A stretch of 64,000 bases of DNA from NCBI RefSeq assembly GCF_000219625.1, contig NC_018218.1:2790001-2854000 (forward strand). Reading direction: 5' to 3'. Position 1 is the stretch's first letter. Every line of letters starts with the position of its first letter. The notes under the pieces are model-generated. The model was not told the origin of the DNA. It did not search any database and worked only from the letters and a program-made list of their open reading frames with translations. Both the position numbers and the translations under genes were made by a program. This DNA is from Zymoseptoria tritici IPO323. Its lineage: Eukaryota > Ascomycota > Dothideomycetes > Mycosphaerellales > Mycosphaerellaceae. Below, in pieces: positions 1 to 9,840 of the stretch.

Positions 1-118
1 GCGCTATCGTACGAGGCGCGTCGGCCGCGGCTATCGCCGAGAGGCTCTTGTTAAGTAGGTAGGTTACAACCGACCTACTTAGGAACCTTTGCGCGAGTTT
101 TAGGATATAGTAGCTCTC

Positions 119-136
119 GAGCGTTTCGAAACGCTC
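119..136. repeat. 18-bp perfect palindrome
   Basis: GAGCGTTTC followed directly by its reverse complement GAAACGCTC. It lies in degraded repeat DNA and no function is apparent. Confidence 0.7.
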
Positions 137-240
137 TACGGCGACGCGAATACGGCAGACGGTCCTACATAACCTTAAACTGCGCGACGTTAGACTCCTT
201 AGTCCGGTTCTTTATTACGGGCCCTTACCTTTACCGGATA

Positions 241-280
241 CTAGATACGACTACTAGATACTAGATACGACTACTAGATA
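241..280. repeat. 20-bp unit in two exact tandem copies
   Basis: The unit CTAGATACGACTACTAGATA occurs at 241-260 and 261-280 without a mismatch. Exact copies inside heavily mutated DNA suggest the duplication is younger than the RIP damage. Confidence 0.8.
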
Positions 281-473
281 CCTGTTTATCTATCGTACGA
301 TATAAAACTACGATACCGCGCTCGCGGTGTACTAGACTCGACCCTCTTCCCTCGACAAAAGATAAGAATCTCGCAAAAGATTTAAGTCTTCCCCCTCTTA
401 AACTTGTAGTAAACTATATCGACTATGCAACGAAGTACTTAGAAGTCTACGACTTCCCGACCGGGTAAAACCT

Positions 474-478
474 ACAAG
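474..478. repeat. Left target-site duplication of the gypsy element
   Basis: ACAAG directly before the 5' LTR, identical to 7279-7283 directly after the 3' LTR. Five bases is the usual duplication for Ty3/gypsy integrases. Confidence 0.9.
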
Positions 479-807
479 TGTGAGGACACCCTCACGATAA
501 CGCCCCCCACCTGTCTTAACCTGGACTATCCTGGCACTACAGATTACCGGTGCTATCTTATCTGGCCTAGACTAGGACATCCTATAGAGGGACGAACCTT
601 ACGGGCGCATAATAGCCCCCGAGCGGATATTAGACTGTAACCGGTGCCTAGTCTAGGCGGAGGGACGCATTTGGTAATACGAAGGGCGGGTATATAGCCT
701 CGAGGGACGCTCTTGTCTATTCCCTTCCTTATCGAATCGACTTGTTACATTCTACAACTATTTGTTTTCGGTACAAGCCTACATTCCCTCTCGAGGTGCT
801 TCTAATA
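479..807 (+). repeat. 5' LTR of the gypsy element
   Basis: 329 bp starting TGTGAGGACACC and ending TTCTAATA. It is the same length as the 3' LTR with no gaps. Differences from the 3' copy are C/T or G/A only, many of them at CpA or TpG sites, as RIP would produce. Confidence 0.93.
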
Positions 808-999
808 TTCGATTCGATTAAAAACAACTATATAACTATACTAAAAACTACTAACATAGCTCTAAAGGTTACCCGTCGTTAGGACGATTCTCTTCTTAAT
901 ACCTCCGCCCGATAGTAGGCGAGCGCTTCCTCTACAGAGCTATCGGCTACGCCTGCTAGTTAGCTGCAGGACGTTAACCTTCTTAACTAGCCTAGCTCG

Positions 1000-2046
1000 G
1001 GAGAGACCGTAGAAGAAAGGGCTACCCGGGAGCACGATAACGAAGTCGCCCGCGCTACCTTCGAGTTCTTAACCCTTTAGTAGAAGATTAAGGAACTCCG
1101 TACCGAACTAGACTATCCTACGCTAGAAGGGAACCTAAGGACGGCTACCCTTCGTTACTTCTTCTCCGAACCTAACTAGTATACTAAAACGAGGGATAAC
1201 CTCCCTAAGTTAAAGGAGCTACTAGTCTTCGAGGGTAAGTCGCGTGCGAGCTACGACGACTAGGTCCGAGCCTTCGAAAGAGCCTTTAGATAATACGAAG
1301 GATTCGCCGAACGCGAAGACTGCAAGGTCGACTTTGCTACCGACTATATAGGAAAGCTCTAGCAAGACTACTAGGAACGCTACGTCGACAGCCTTAACAA
1401 CTAGTCTAAGCTAACCTAGTCTATAATAAAGGAGGTTATACTTAACTCGATAGGTATAGAGACCGAACGGCGCGAGAAGGCCTACGAGAAGCTGAAAAAG
1501 GTTACCCTAGGTAACCGCACGCCGGAAGAACTCCTCGAGGAGCTAAAGACACTCTAGAAGGAGCTTAATAAAAGGGATAATAGCAAGAAGATCCTTAGGT
1601 TCTATAGCGCCCTTCTATAGACCCTTCGCAACCGCCTCTCGAACTACCCTACCGCCCTACTAAACCTAGTAGACGCCGAGGAAAGGGCTAAAAAGGCCTA
1701 CCGTACTAACGAGGGCTCTAAACAGGAGGCTCGTAAGAGGTAGGCTGCTAAAAGGTCTGCTAAGTAGGCGAAGAAGCGCCCTAGCGACGGCTCTGCTGCT
1801 CCGGACGGTAAGAAGGCAAGGACTAGCGATAGCAAATAGAACCCGAAGGCCCCCTCTAAGGCTATATGCTACGGATACTAACAGGTCGGGCATATCCGCC
1901 GCGACTGCACTAACTAGCACCTATAGAAGGATTTAGGGAAAGAGACGCCCCCTAAGTAGACGCTGTTGCTTAGGTAGGCTAAGTCCTTTATAATAAGGAT
2001 TAGTAGCGCTCGGCTAAGCTAGGAAAGCGCCGCGCCTAGTAAGGGC
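1000..2046 (+). pseudogene. Gag remnant of the gypsy element
   Basis: Read in the frame of position 1867 this stretch gives a Gag-like protein interrupted by many TAG stops. A lysine/arginine-rich tail precedes a single CCHC zinc knuckle at about 1867-1908. In the knuckle the second Cys is now Tyr and a stop stands beside it; both fit TpG-to-TpA or CpA-to-TpA changes. The frame differs from pol by -1, and the switch falls around 2000-2045. That could be a programmed frameshift or a later indel. The start codon is not identifiable, so the left limit is approximate. Confidence 0.7.
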
Positions 2047-5000
2047 GCCTAATTAGCGTCGAGTTAACGCTAAACGGCCTAGGGGAGTCTAGAAAGGTCC
2101 GGGGCCTAATTAATAGCGGCGCCTAGGACAACTTCTGCGACTCTATGCTAGTAAAGGAAATAGGGTAGATAGTTTCCGAGCTATCTACCTAGATAAAGTA
2201 CCTAACTCTAAATAGCTAGAGCCTATAGGTCTTTAGAGAAACGAGAAACTCTTATAAGGCTATAGACACCTCTAGCAAGGTGTAGGGGTGCGTAGACACG
2301 TTTAAGGTAGGACGTATCTACAGTTTCGAAGTCGTGCTCGGCATGCCCTAGCTCGAGAAGTACAACCCGGGTATTAACTTTACTCTAAAGAAGGTCTTCT
2401 AGAGGTAGAAACCTTAAAAGCGCTAAGCGATAGCGGTAGTATCCCCGGATAGGTTCTACCGGGAGTGTCTCGGTAAAGTCGAGGCAGCTCTTTACGTTAT
2501 GTCGATCTAAGAGGTCGAGGATGGACTCGAACTAGACTAGAATAGCGTCCTAACGGCGTACTCTAACTTCTCCGACGTCTTTTCGGAGGAGTTAGCTAGT
2601 AAGTTAGTACCGCATAGACCGCACGATCTTAGGATCGACCTAGTTAAGGGAGTAAGGGTCCTATTTAGCCTTATATACGCTCTGTCGGAGGCAGAGATAG
2701 ATGCAATGCGTAAGCAGCTCCCTAAACATCTGAAGAGTAGCTTTATTCGCCGCTCGACATCCTCGGCGGGCGCGCTAATCCTCTTCGCGAGGAAAAAGGA
2801 TAACACACTCCGCCTCTATGTCGACTACCGCGGCCTAAATACGGTCACGGTAAAGAACAGGGGGGGTCTTCCCTTAATTTCCGAGTTAATAAACTAGCTA
2901 GCTAGCGCTAGGTACTTTACGAAGATAGACCTCCGCTACGCGTACTACCGTGTCCGTATCCGGGAAGGCGACGAGTAGAAGACAGCCTTCCGGACTAGAT
3001 ACAGCTATTTCGAATACACCGTAATGCCCTTCGGGCTCTATAATGCCCCCGCGGTGTTCCAAAACTTTATTAACAGCGTGTTAGTAGGGCTAATCGACGT
3101 GTTCTGCGTTGTTTACCTCGACGACATCCTTATATACTCTAAAACGGTAAAGGAGTACGAGGGCTACGTCCGGGAGGTGCTAGAGCGCCTCCGGAAACAC
3201 AAGTTGTACGCTAACCTGTCTAAGTGCGATTTCTACAAGGACCGCGTCGACTACCTCGGGTATATTATTACACATAATAGGCTAGAGATCGACCTAGAAC
3301 GGGTTAGATTAGTCTAGGAGTGGCTACTTCCCTAGTTAATATATAACATTAGGGTCTTTATTAGCTTCGCGAACTACTATAGGCGCTTTATTAAGGGTTT
3401 CTTACGCCTCGCCGCGGCACTTAACCGCTATACGGAGGGGAAAAAGGCAGTAAACTAACGCAAGAAGGAACAAGCATACTTAGAGCTCGACGAGCAAGCT
3501 ATGCTTTCCTTTAACGAATTGCGGAAAAGGTTCTCGGAAGCTCCTATCCTACGCTATTTTAACCTAGAACTACCCTATAGGGTAGAAACTAACGCCTTAG
3601 GCAAGGCAATCTCGGGCATCCTAAGCTAACTATACGAAGACTACGGCAAGACGCAGTAGTTCCCTATATTATACTTCTTACAAAAGATAATCGCGGCAGA
3701 ACGGAACTACGTTACGGAAGACGCTAAGCTGTTAGCAGTCGTAGACTCCTTTAAGCACTTTAGATAATACCTAAAGGGGGCTCGACACTAGGTCGAACTA
3801 CTAACGGATTATACAAACCTACAAACTCTTATAACGACTAAGACCTTATCTAGGCGGCAGGTTAGATAGGCCGAGTAGTTGTCGCAGATCGACTTTAGGA
3901 CTATTTACAGACCTGGCAAGGCTAATAGGGCGGCGGATGCACTAAGCAGAAGGCCCGACCTTACGGACAAGGACTACTCTGGACGGTAGGCTACAGACGA
4001 AGAGTCGTCTACAAGCTTGCGGCTCCTCTAGACGGCATTCTAACCGCATCTAGACTACGATAGACTAGTAAGGCACGTAGGGGCAGTAAAGGACGCCCTA
4101 GACCTAAAAACGCGCCTAAAACGCGCCCTTTTAAAAGATCCGACCTTTAATAGGATTAATAAGGAGAAGGACTAAGCGGAACCTACTTTCTAGGCAGATC
4201 GATAAACTAACAAAGATAGAGTCGCGTATATAGACGGCAAGGCCTACGTACCTAAAGGAAGCATAAGACTCTAACTACTTTAGGAATGCTACAACGACCT
4301 TATAGCAGGGCACTTCGGCTTCTCCCGAACGCTCGAACTTCTATAAAGGAGTTTCTACTAGCCTAAAATAAGGAAATACGTTAAGGACTATATACGAACG
4401 TATTAAGCGTACAGCAGGGCAAAGCTACGGCGGCACAAACCTTACAGATTACTACACGCAGAGCTACTATCGCTTATACTATAGGAGGATATAACGCTAG
4501 ACTTTATAACGGACCTGCTACCTAGCATGCTTCTAGGCTAGGCTTACGACTTAATCCTAGTAATCGTAGACAGATGCACTAAAATAGTCTATTATGCGCT
4601 ATACAAGAAAACGATTACCGCAGCAGAGCTCGCAGAGGTGTTTATAAGGGAAGTTGTACGACTCTATAGCGCACTAGCTACGATTACGTCGGATCGAGGG
4701 CCTATCCTAACCTTAAAGTTCTAGAGCACGTTCTATTTCTGCCTTAGTATACGCCGAAAACTAAGCATAGCGTTCTACCCTTAAACAGACGGGCAAACAG
4801 AGCGCTAAAACTAGACGCTAGAGCAGTATCTTCGCACATACTGCAACTATAAATAGGACAACTAGGCCTCCCTACTCTCTACTGCGGAATTCTCGTACAA
4901 TAACAGCATACACTCCGTAATAGGGGTTACGCCATTCTAGGCGTATACGACACGGGACCCTCGGCGGTGCTACTAGCCTAGACTACGCCAGAATGGACGA

Positions 5001-5585
5001 GAAGCCCTGTTCGCCGCACAACTTGCGGACCGCGTTATCTCCAACTAGAAGAAACTGCAGGTTAGACTGGCCAAAATAAAGAAGCAAATGGCTAAGTAGG
5101 CGAACGAGTATAGGAAGGACATCTCCTTTAACGTCGGAGACGAAGTCTACCTTAACACACGCAATATTAGGTTACTAAGACCTTTAGCGAAGCTCGATTA
5201 CAAATATATTAGACCTTATAAGGTAAAAGCGGTTATTAACTGCGTCGCATACACGCTCGATCTACCAGACTTACTAAAGATCTACCTAACCTTCTATGTT
5301 TCTCTGCTAGAACTATCTATCCCGGACTAGTTTAGTCGCAAATAGGACAGGATGATGCAATACGACGCAGGAGAGGACAATAAATACGAAGTCGAGGCTA
5401 TTCTGGCCGAACGTGTAGACGAACTAAACAATCGGGAGTACCTTATTAAGTAGAAAGACTACGACTAGTCCGAGAACTCCTGGGAAACAGCAGTTAACAT
5501 TAGCCCGGCAGTAATGCGGGCCTACCGGCGCAGAATAGGCTAGAAAGGACTAACTGCGCGTAGTAAATTCCAGAAAAAACGCTAA
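2043..5585 (+). pseudogene. Pol remnant: protease, RT, RNase H, integrase, chromodomain
   Basis: One reading frame runs from the protease to the TAA at 5583 with no frameshift seen at the landmarks checked; only point changes and stops break it. Landmarks: protease active site near 2112, its Asp now Asn; RT with the YLDD catalytic box intact (within 3024-3317); RNase H near 3582, its first Asp now Asn; integrase zinc domain near 4310-4420 with both Cys now Tyr; integrase core Asp codons at 4500 and 4692; chromodomain at about 5385-5500 with the aromatic W-K-D-Y region mutated to stop at the Trp. Stops are mostly TAG where relatives have Gln or Trp. The protein cannot be made from this copy. 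Confidence 0.9.
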
Positions 5586-5796
5586 CCCCCTTAGTTAATT
5601 TTTCAATCCTTTTTGCTTTATAACATTAGACTTTAACATTTTTAATAATTCTAGGGATTTTATTTAGGCGTTAAGGCTTTCTATTCTAGACTATTCTGGT
5701 CTACGTTAAGATATTCTGCGCTATTATAACTTAAAAGGGCCCTATCACTCTGCGTAATAGCGTTATCTGTTATACCCTGCATACTGCTAGAGCTAA

Positions 5797-6713
5797 CTAG
5801 ACCAAACCGGCTTAATTATCGCTATCCTCGTCCGAAGCGTCCTCTCTACGCTCCTAAGCGGCCGTAGTACTTACTAAAGCCTTTAACGCCTCCCTATTAG
5901 TCTTTCCCGTACCCCTAGCGTATAAATTAAACCTCTCTAGGGCCTTGCTATTGCGATATAAGGCAGTCTTGTACTTGTTAAGCTTGTCTGTTAACGACTA
6001 GACCGTAATAGCGCCCTTTAGATTAATTAGGCGGCTTCTCTTGGCCCTTAGGGTCCCGGCAGCAGCCTGCTCCTACATCCTGGCGTTAGCATAGCCTAAA
6101 ATGCGCTAGAACGGTACACTTACGGCCTTCTCTATATAAGCAGCGGCCGACCTGTCCCGCTTCTTAACCTTTTAACCCGTCGTGTCCTACTCGCAGGTAC
6201 CCTAGTGCAAAGTAAGACCCTCCGGGCCGCGAACGCTGTTTCTAAGCTCCCTAAGGCGCTAACTGTTAGCATACTAGTCTAAAATAAGCTAGAACGGCAT
6301 ATATAACTTAATCAAACTAGCAAACAGGAGTACCTTGCTCCTTAACTTCTTCCTATTGTCCGCGTTTACTACCGGATTAGCGTACTCTGCTTAAATCTAG
6401 GTATTAATAGTGTCCTACTCGCCCTTACGGGCCGGAGGGAGCTATTTAGGGTTAGCCTAGATCTAGAAGACTCTAGAACAGTCCAGAAATATCCTATCTA
6501 GAAGCAATCGGCATTTCTGTCGTCTAGACAGCCGGCGCATTTAGCAGTAATGCCCTTAATAGGCTTCTCTAGCGCTAACTAGCATAGTTTAGTTAAGTCT
6601 TTGTTTAGCTTAACGTCTTTAATGCAATTAAAGCACGGATTGTAGTTAAAAGCCCTGTTGCGGACCTTTTTGGCGTAATCGTTGCGCATAAGGGCCGCGG
6701 CGGCGGAAGACAT
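5797..6713 (-). pseudogene. Antisense accessory reading frame inside the gypsy element
   Basis: Between pol and the polypurine tract the minus strand encodes about 300 codons starting at an ATG at 6713. The N-terminus starts MSSAAAALMRNDYAKK and has Cys pairs (CFNC, later CAGC with further Cys), suggesting a zinc-binding module. From about 6480 down to 5800 the frame shifts once and continues as a basic, helical, Gln-rich protein with an acidic tail. Internal stops are TAG or TAA at sites that read naturally as Gln or Trp, the same damage as pol. Extra antisense genes at this position are known in some plant LTR elements; I do not recognise this protein. One indel near 6500-6525 joins the two halves. 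Confidence 0.7.
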
Positions 6714-6930
6714 AGTATGTCTGCGCTAATATTAGCCTTACTAGACCTAAACTGGACTATACTAGCACTACCCTAGATTACTTACTTTTTAGTAGTTAGT
6801 AAAGAAGAGAGAAAGTTTAGAAGAAGAATTAAATTAATATAGCGACGCTACGGACCCGCAAATCCTTCCAGATTAGGACATCTAGCAGCTAACAGCTTGT
6901 GAATTTTCCACCGCAACTAAGGTTAGTTGC

Positions 6931-6946
6931 AGAGAGGGGAGGGGGG
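6931..6946 (+). other. Polypurine tract of the gypsy element
   Basis: AGAGAGGGGAGGGGGG ends three bases before the 3' LTR. This is the expected plus-strand primer for reverse transcription. Confidence 0.85.
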
Positions 6947-6949
6947 CAA

Positions 6950-7278
6950 TGTAAGGACACCCTTACGATAACGCCCCCTACCTGTCCTAACCTAGACTAT
7001 CCTGGCATTACAGATTACTAGTGCTATCTTATCTAGCCTAGACTAGGACATCCTATAGAGGGACGAACCTTACGGGCGCACGATAGCCCCCGAGCGGACG
7101 TTAGACTGCGACCGGTGCCTAGTCTAGGCGGAGGGACGCATTTAGCAACACGAAGGGCGGGTACATAGCCTCGAGGGACGCTCTTGTCTATTCCCTTCCT
7201 TATCGAATCGACTCGTTACATTCTACAACCATTTGTTTTCGGTGCAAGCCTACATTCCCTCTCGAGGTGCTTCTAACA
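6950..7278 (+). repeat. 3' LTR of the gypsy element
   Basis: 329 bp from TGTAAGGACACC to TTCTAACA, preceded by the polypurine tract and followed by the ACAAG duplication. It keeps the canonical TG...CA ends. Confidence 0.93.
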
Positions 7279-7283
7279 ACAAG
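7279..7283. repeat. Right target-site duplication of the gypsy element
   Basis: ACAAG directly after the 3' LTR, matching 474-478. It fixes the outer boundary of the element. Confidence 0.9.
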
Positions 7284-7720
7284 TTTAAGAGGAGTATTAT
7301 AGAATAGAGGACCTACATAACGTAATAGCGCATATAGTAATATATAGAGTACAACCCTGCTTGCGATATAGGGTTAGCCGAACTGCTTCTATGCGCACCC
7401 TAAATAGCCAGCCGTTAGGCTACTATGTCTGTTAGCCGCTTCGTTATCGGCCTAGACGTATCGACTAGTAGGTTGCATAAGGCGTCTTAAGAACGTGTAA
7501 ATCTAAGCACATGCAGATTCCTAAAAAATATATACCTAACAATTTCCCGGAGGTCAAATAGCTAAGTAGAATAGACCCTTTACTTCTAGCTTTTTATAAG
7601 CTGCAGAGCATAAGATTAGCAGGTTAGGAGGTAACGGAGCTGGATTTCCAGGAATAGGGTGGAATTTTAAGGCGGATTTAATAGTTATACCGGTTTTGCG
7701 ATTAGGGGTAGGGATAGGGT

Positions 7721-7741
7721 GGGGGGGGGGGGGGGGGGGGG
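7721..7741 (+). repeat. 21-base G homopolymer
   Basis: An uninterrupted run of 21 G, preceded at 7702-7719 by three shorter G runs in TTAGGGGTAGGGATAGGG form. The whole stretch could fold as a G-quadruplex. The run length may be partly a sequencing or assembly artefact. Confidence 0.85.
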
Positions 7742-8388
7742 TATTGTTAGAGGCTGGTGCCTAAGGCTGCATCGGCTGTGCCGATGCCTAGGCTAACGCC
7801 CAACGGACGAACGCCGGTTCAGAAATCTACTAGGCCGAATCGGGAACAAGCTTTCTTTCGGCCGACTAGAAGGCCACGTATGCGCCAAGCGACGCTACGC
7901 GTACACACAGCTTATACTCGACGTTCCGTTGTTCTAGATAGATCTTCTTTTCGGTAGCTTTAGAATTTCATACATTCGGATCTGGACCTTTGTGCGCAAC
8001 TTCGGTTCAGACCCTTACAGGTACGACGTTTAGTAGGGGCGTAGACGCTCGAGAAGCGGCTCGAGAGGTAGTATTATAGCGGAGGTTTATACCGCTCTAG
8101 CGACGCGAGACGGCTCGGAAGTAAGACTAGCTCTAGCTCCGAGACTAGTTATAAGAAGGGGCTATTAGATAACTCGGTACGATATCGGTACCGGTTAAGT
8201 TCCGGAAGGATAGGATAATCTACGTTAGTAGACTAGTTAGCGTAATTCGGCGCGAATTAGGTTTTCGAGTTAATCCTTAGTCGTTAGCGCCGCTACTAGA
8301 CGAGGACAACGTAATAGCGTACCGATAACGTTATTACCGACGTAGGAGGTAACTCTTCGTACTATTAAGATACGTAAACGTAAAATTA

Positions 8389-8604
8389 ATTAATTAGCTA
8401 TCTAGCTTTAACGAAGAGTAACAAGAGGAAGGTTTAGCTAGTCCGAACCTTCGAAAGTAAGTATACGGAGCTAAGCCGTGCTAAGATGTACGCCTAGCGT
8501 AATAGAAACAACTATTAGGACAACGAGTCTAATAGAGGTAGGTCTAAACCGTAACATAAACCTTCTTCTTATTACTCTTCGTTAAAACTAGATAGCTAAT
8601 TAAT
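8389..8604. repeat. Inverted repeat, 48-bp arms
   Basis: Arms 8389-8436 and 8557-8604 are reverse complements with three mismatches by eye, all transitions, around a 120-bp spacer. The layout fits a small terminal-inverted-repeat element or a local inverted duplication. No convincing target duplication could be fixed because the ends are AT-rich. Confidence 0.75.
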
Positions 8605-9560
8605 GCTATTGTCTCTTATTAACGCTTCTTAATATAAGTAATATTATATATCTTACTCCTATACGTATTTCTTAGCTAGTCTCTTAGCCTTAACTATTAG
8701 GTCGTCGATAGCCTAGTAATTACTAGTATATATATAGTTAAAGGGGTCCGCTAACTACCTCTTATTAAAGGCTACCGTATAGCGTATAAGGACTAATAAG
8801 GGCTCGTTAGCCGGTTTAGAGGTTTTAAGGCGTTTCGAGGGCGTTAGAGTCGCTAATATTATCGAATCCTATAACTACTAACTATTAACATCCTTTATAG
8901 GCGGCTAGACATCGCTATAGTTGTCCGATTAACCTAATTTTTAAACGAGCTTAGTTAGCTACATCGATAGATAAATCCTAGAGCTTACTATATATACTAG
9001 ACGAGGGTAGTAGTACTATTAGAGTAGGGAGGGCTAGTAGCTAAATCGCCGGTTTAGGCGTTATTAGCGCCGACGACTCCTTACGCCCTAACGACTACTT
9101 ACGAGCCTTCTTCGGCTAAGGAGCCTTCCTTAGCCCCTATCTCTTATTAATACTACTAGTAGTACTACCCTTACCCTTAGTAGCCTTCTTACCTACTATT
9201 TTAGTAGTAGTTCCGCCCTTCTTTAGTATAGGGGTAACCTTAGGTATAGGCTCTAGAGTAGGTATAAAAGATATACGCTTATACGTTAGTATAGACGCTA
9301 GGGCTAGCTTATACGTTAGTGCTAGTGTTAGTGCTAGTATTAGAGTAGTTATTAGTTCCGATAATAGTACCTCTATAGTAACGATTAAGGACCTTATTAT
9401 ACGCCTTATATTTATATTACTATCGCTTCTACCGAGTATAGCGTCCTTAGTAGAGTCCTTATTATAGAGGGTAATAATCTATATATCCGTCGGTAGCTCT
9501 AGCTCTAGCTCTAGTATATTAGAGCTCGGATATAGTTATATATACTACTAAGATAGTTAC
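8440..9560 (-). pseudogene. Decayed reading frame of unknown family
   Basis: On the minus strand one frame can be followed for roughly 1.1 kb through many TAG/TAA stops. It shows an E-L-E-L-E-L stretch, then a Leu/Ala run, then a Lys-rich segment (about 9240-9080) followed by an apparently ordinary globular region. Stops sit where Gln would read naturally, as in the gypsy pol. No family could be assigned; it is probably a transposon protein. Limits are approximate. Confidence 0.4.
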
Positions 9561-9840
9561 TATAATTCGAAGGGCTCTTAAGAGGGTTCCTCTTATATTT
9601 AAGAAGGCCCTTAGTCGATAGTATAGCCGCTATTATCGTTAGAGGGTAGTATTATAGAGCTATCTAATAGCTAATAGTTAAATTTCGGCTACGTCTCTTC
9701 CTATAGGTAAACGGAAAGTTTAAGTAGCGACTATACGCCCGCCCTTAAAGGTAACGACAATATTAGTAGCTTAAAATGTTACTACGATCGCGGTAGTAAT
9801 AACGGGAACGACGGTATGTCGCTATTTATAGTGTATTAGT

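Larger units (their letters stand above)
1..473. other. RIP-degraded repeat DNA left of the chromovirus
   Basis: No intact reading frame of useful length. The sequence is rich in CTAG and TAG, the signature left when CpA becomes TpA on both strands. It continues the same kind of DNA seen after 7283, and the gypsy element at 479-7278 was inserted into it, so the two flanks were once contiguous. Small inverted and tandem repeats lie inside it (52-91, 119-136, 241-280). It is probably the remains of an older transposon; the family cannot be named. Confidence 0.6.
479..7278 (+). mobile_element. Ty3/gypsy chromovirus LTR retrotransposon, full length, RIP-inactivated
   Basis: A complete element of 6.8 kb. 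Both LTRs are 329 bp, begin TGT and end in ACA (3' copy) or its mutated form ATA (5' copy). The 5-bp target duplication ACAAG is at 474-478 and 7279-7283. The order is LTR, Gag with one zinc knuckle, protease, reverse transcriptase, RNase H, integrase, chromodomain, an antisense reading frame, polypurine tract, LTR. Protease-RT-RNaseH-integrase order plus a C-terminal chromodomain defines a chromovirus. All coding parts are broken by stops, nearly all TAG. The two LTRs differ at about 23 positions by eye, all transitions. No clear primer-binding site follows the 5' LTR. Confidence 0.95.
7284..9840. other. RIP-degraded repeat block right of the chromovirus
   Basis: AT-rich, CTAG-rich DNA without an intact gene. 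It contains a 21-base G run, a 66-codon open frame at 7757-7957 that I do not consider a gene, a 48-bp inverted repeat and a decayed minus-strand reading frame. Normal gene-type composition begins close to 9840. The block is the right half of the repeat that the gypsy element split. Confidence 0.6.

Noticed and set aside
808..840. tRNA primer-binding site after the 5' LTR
   Set aside because: The sequence after 807 is AT-rich and RIP-mutated; no convincing complement to a tRNA 3' end could be found, so none is annotated.
1000..5585. An alternative genetic code in which TAG is read as Gln
   Set aside because: The TAG codons are confined to repeats; intact genes in the window contain no internal TAG. 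Changed catalytic residues in the same elements fit RIP, which explains the pattern.
7757..7957. 66-codon open frame beside the G run
   Set aside because: Short, Arg-rich, no supporting context, lies in a repeat block.
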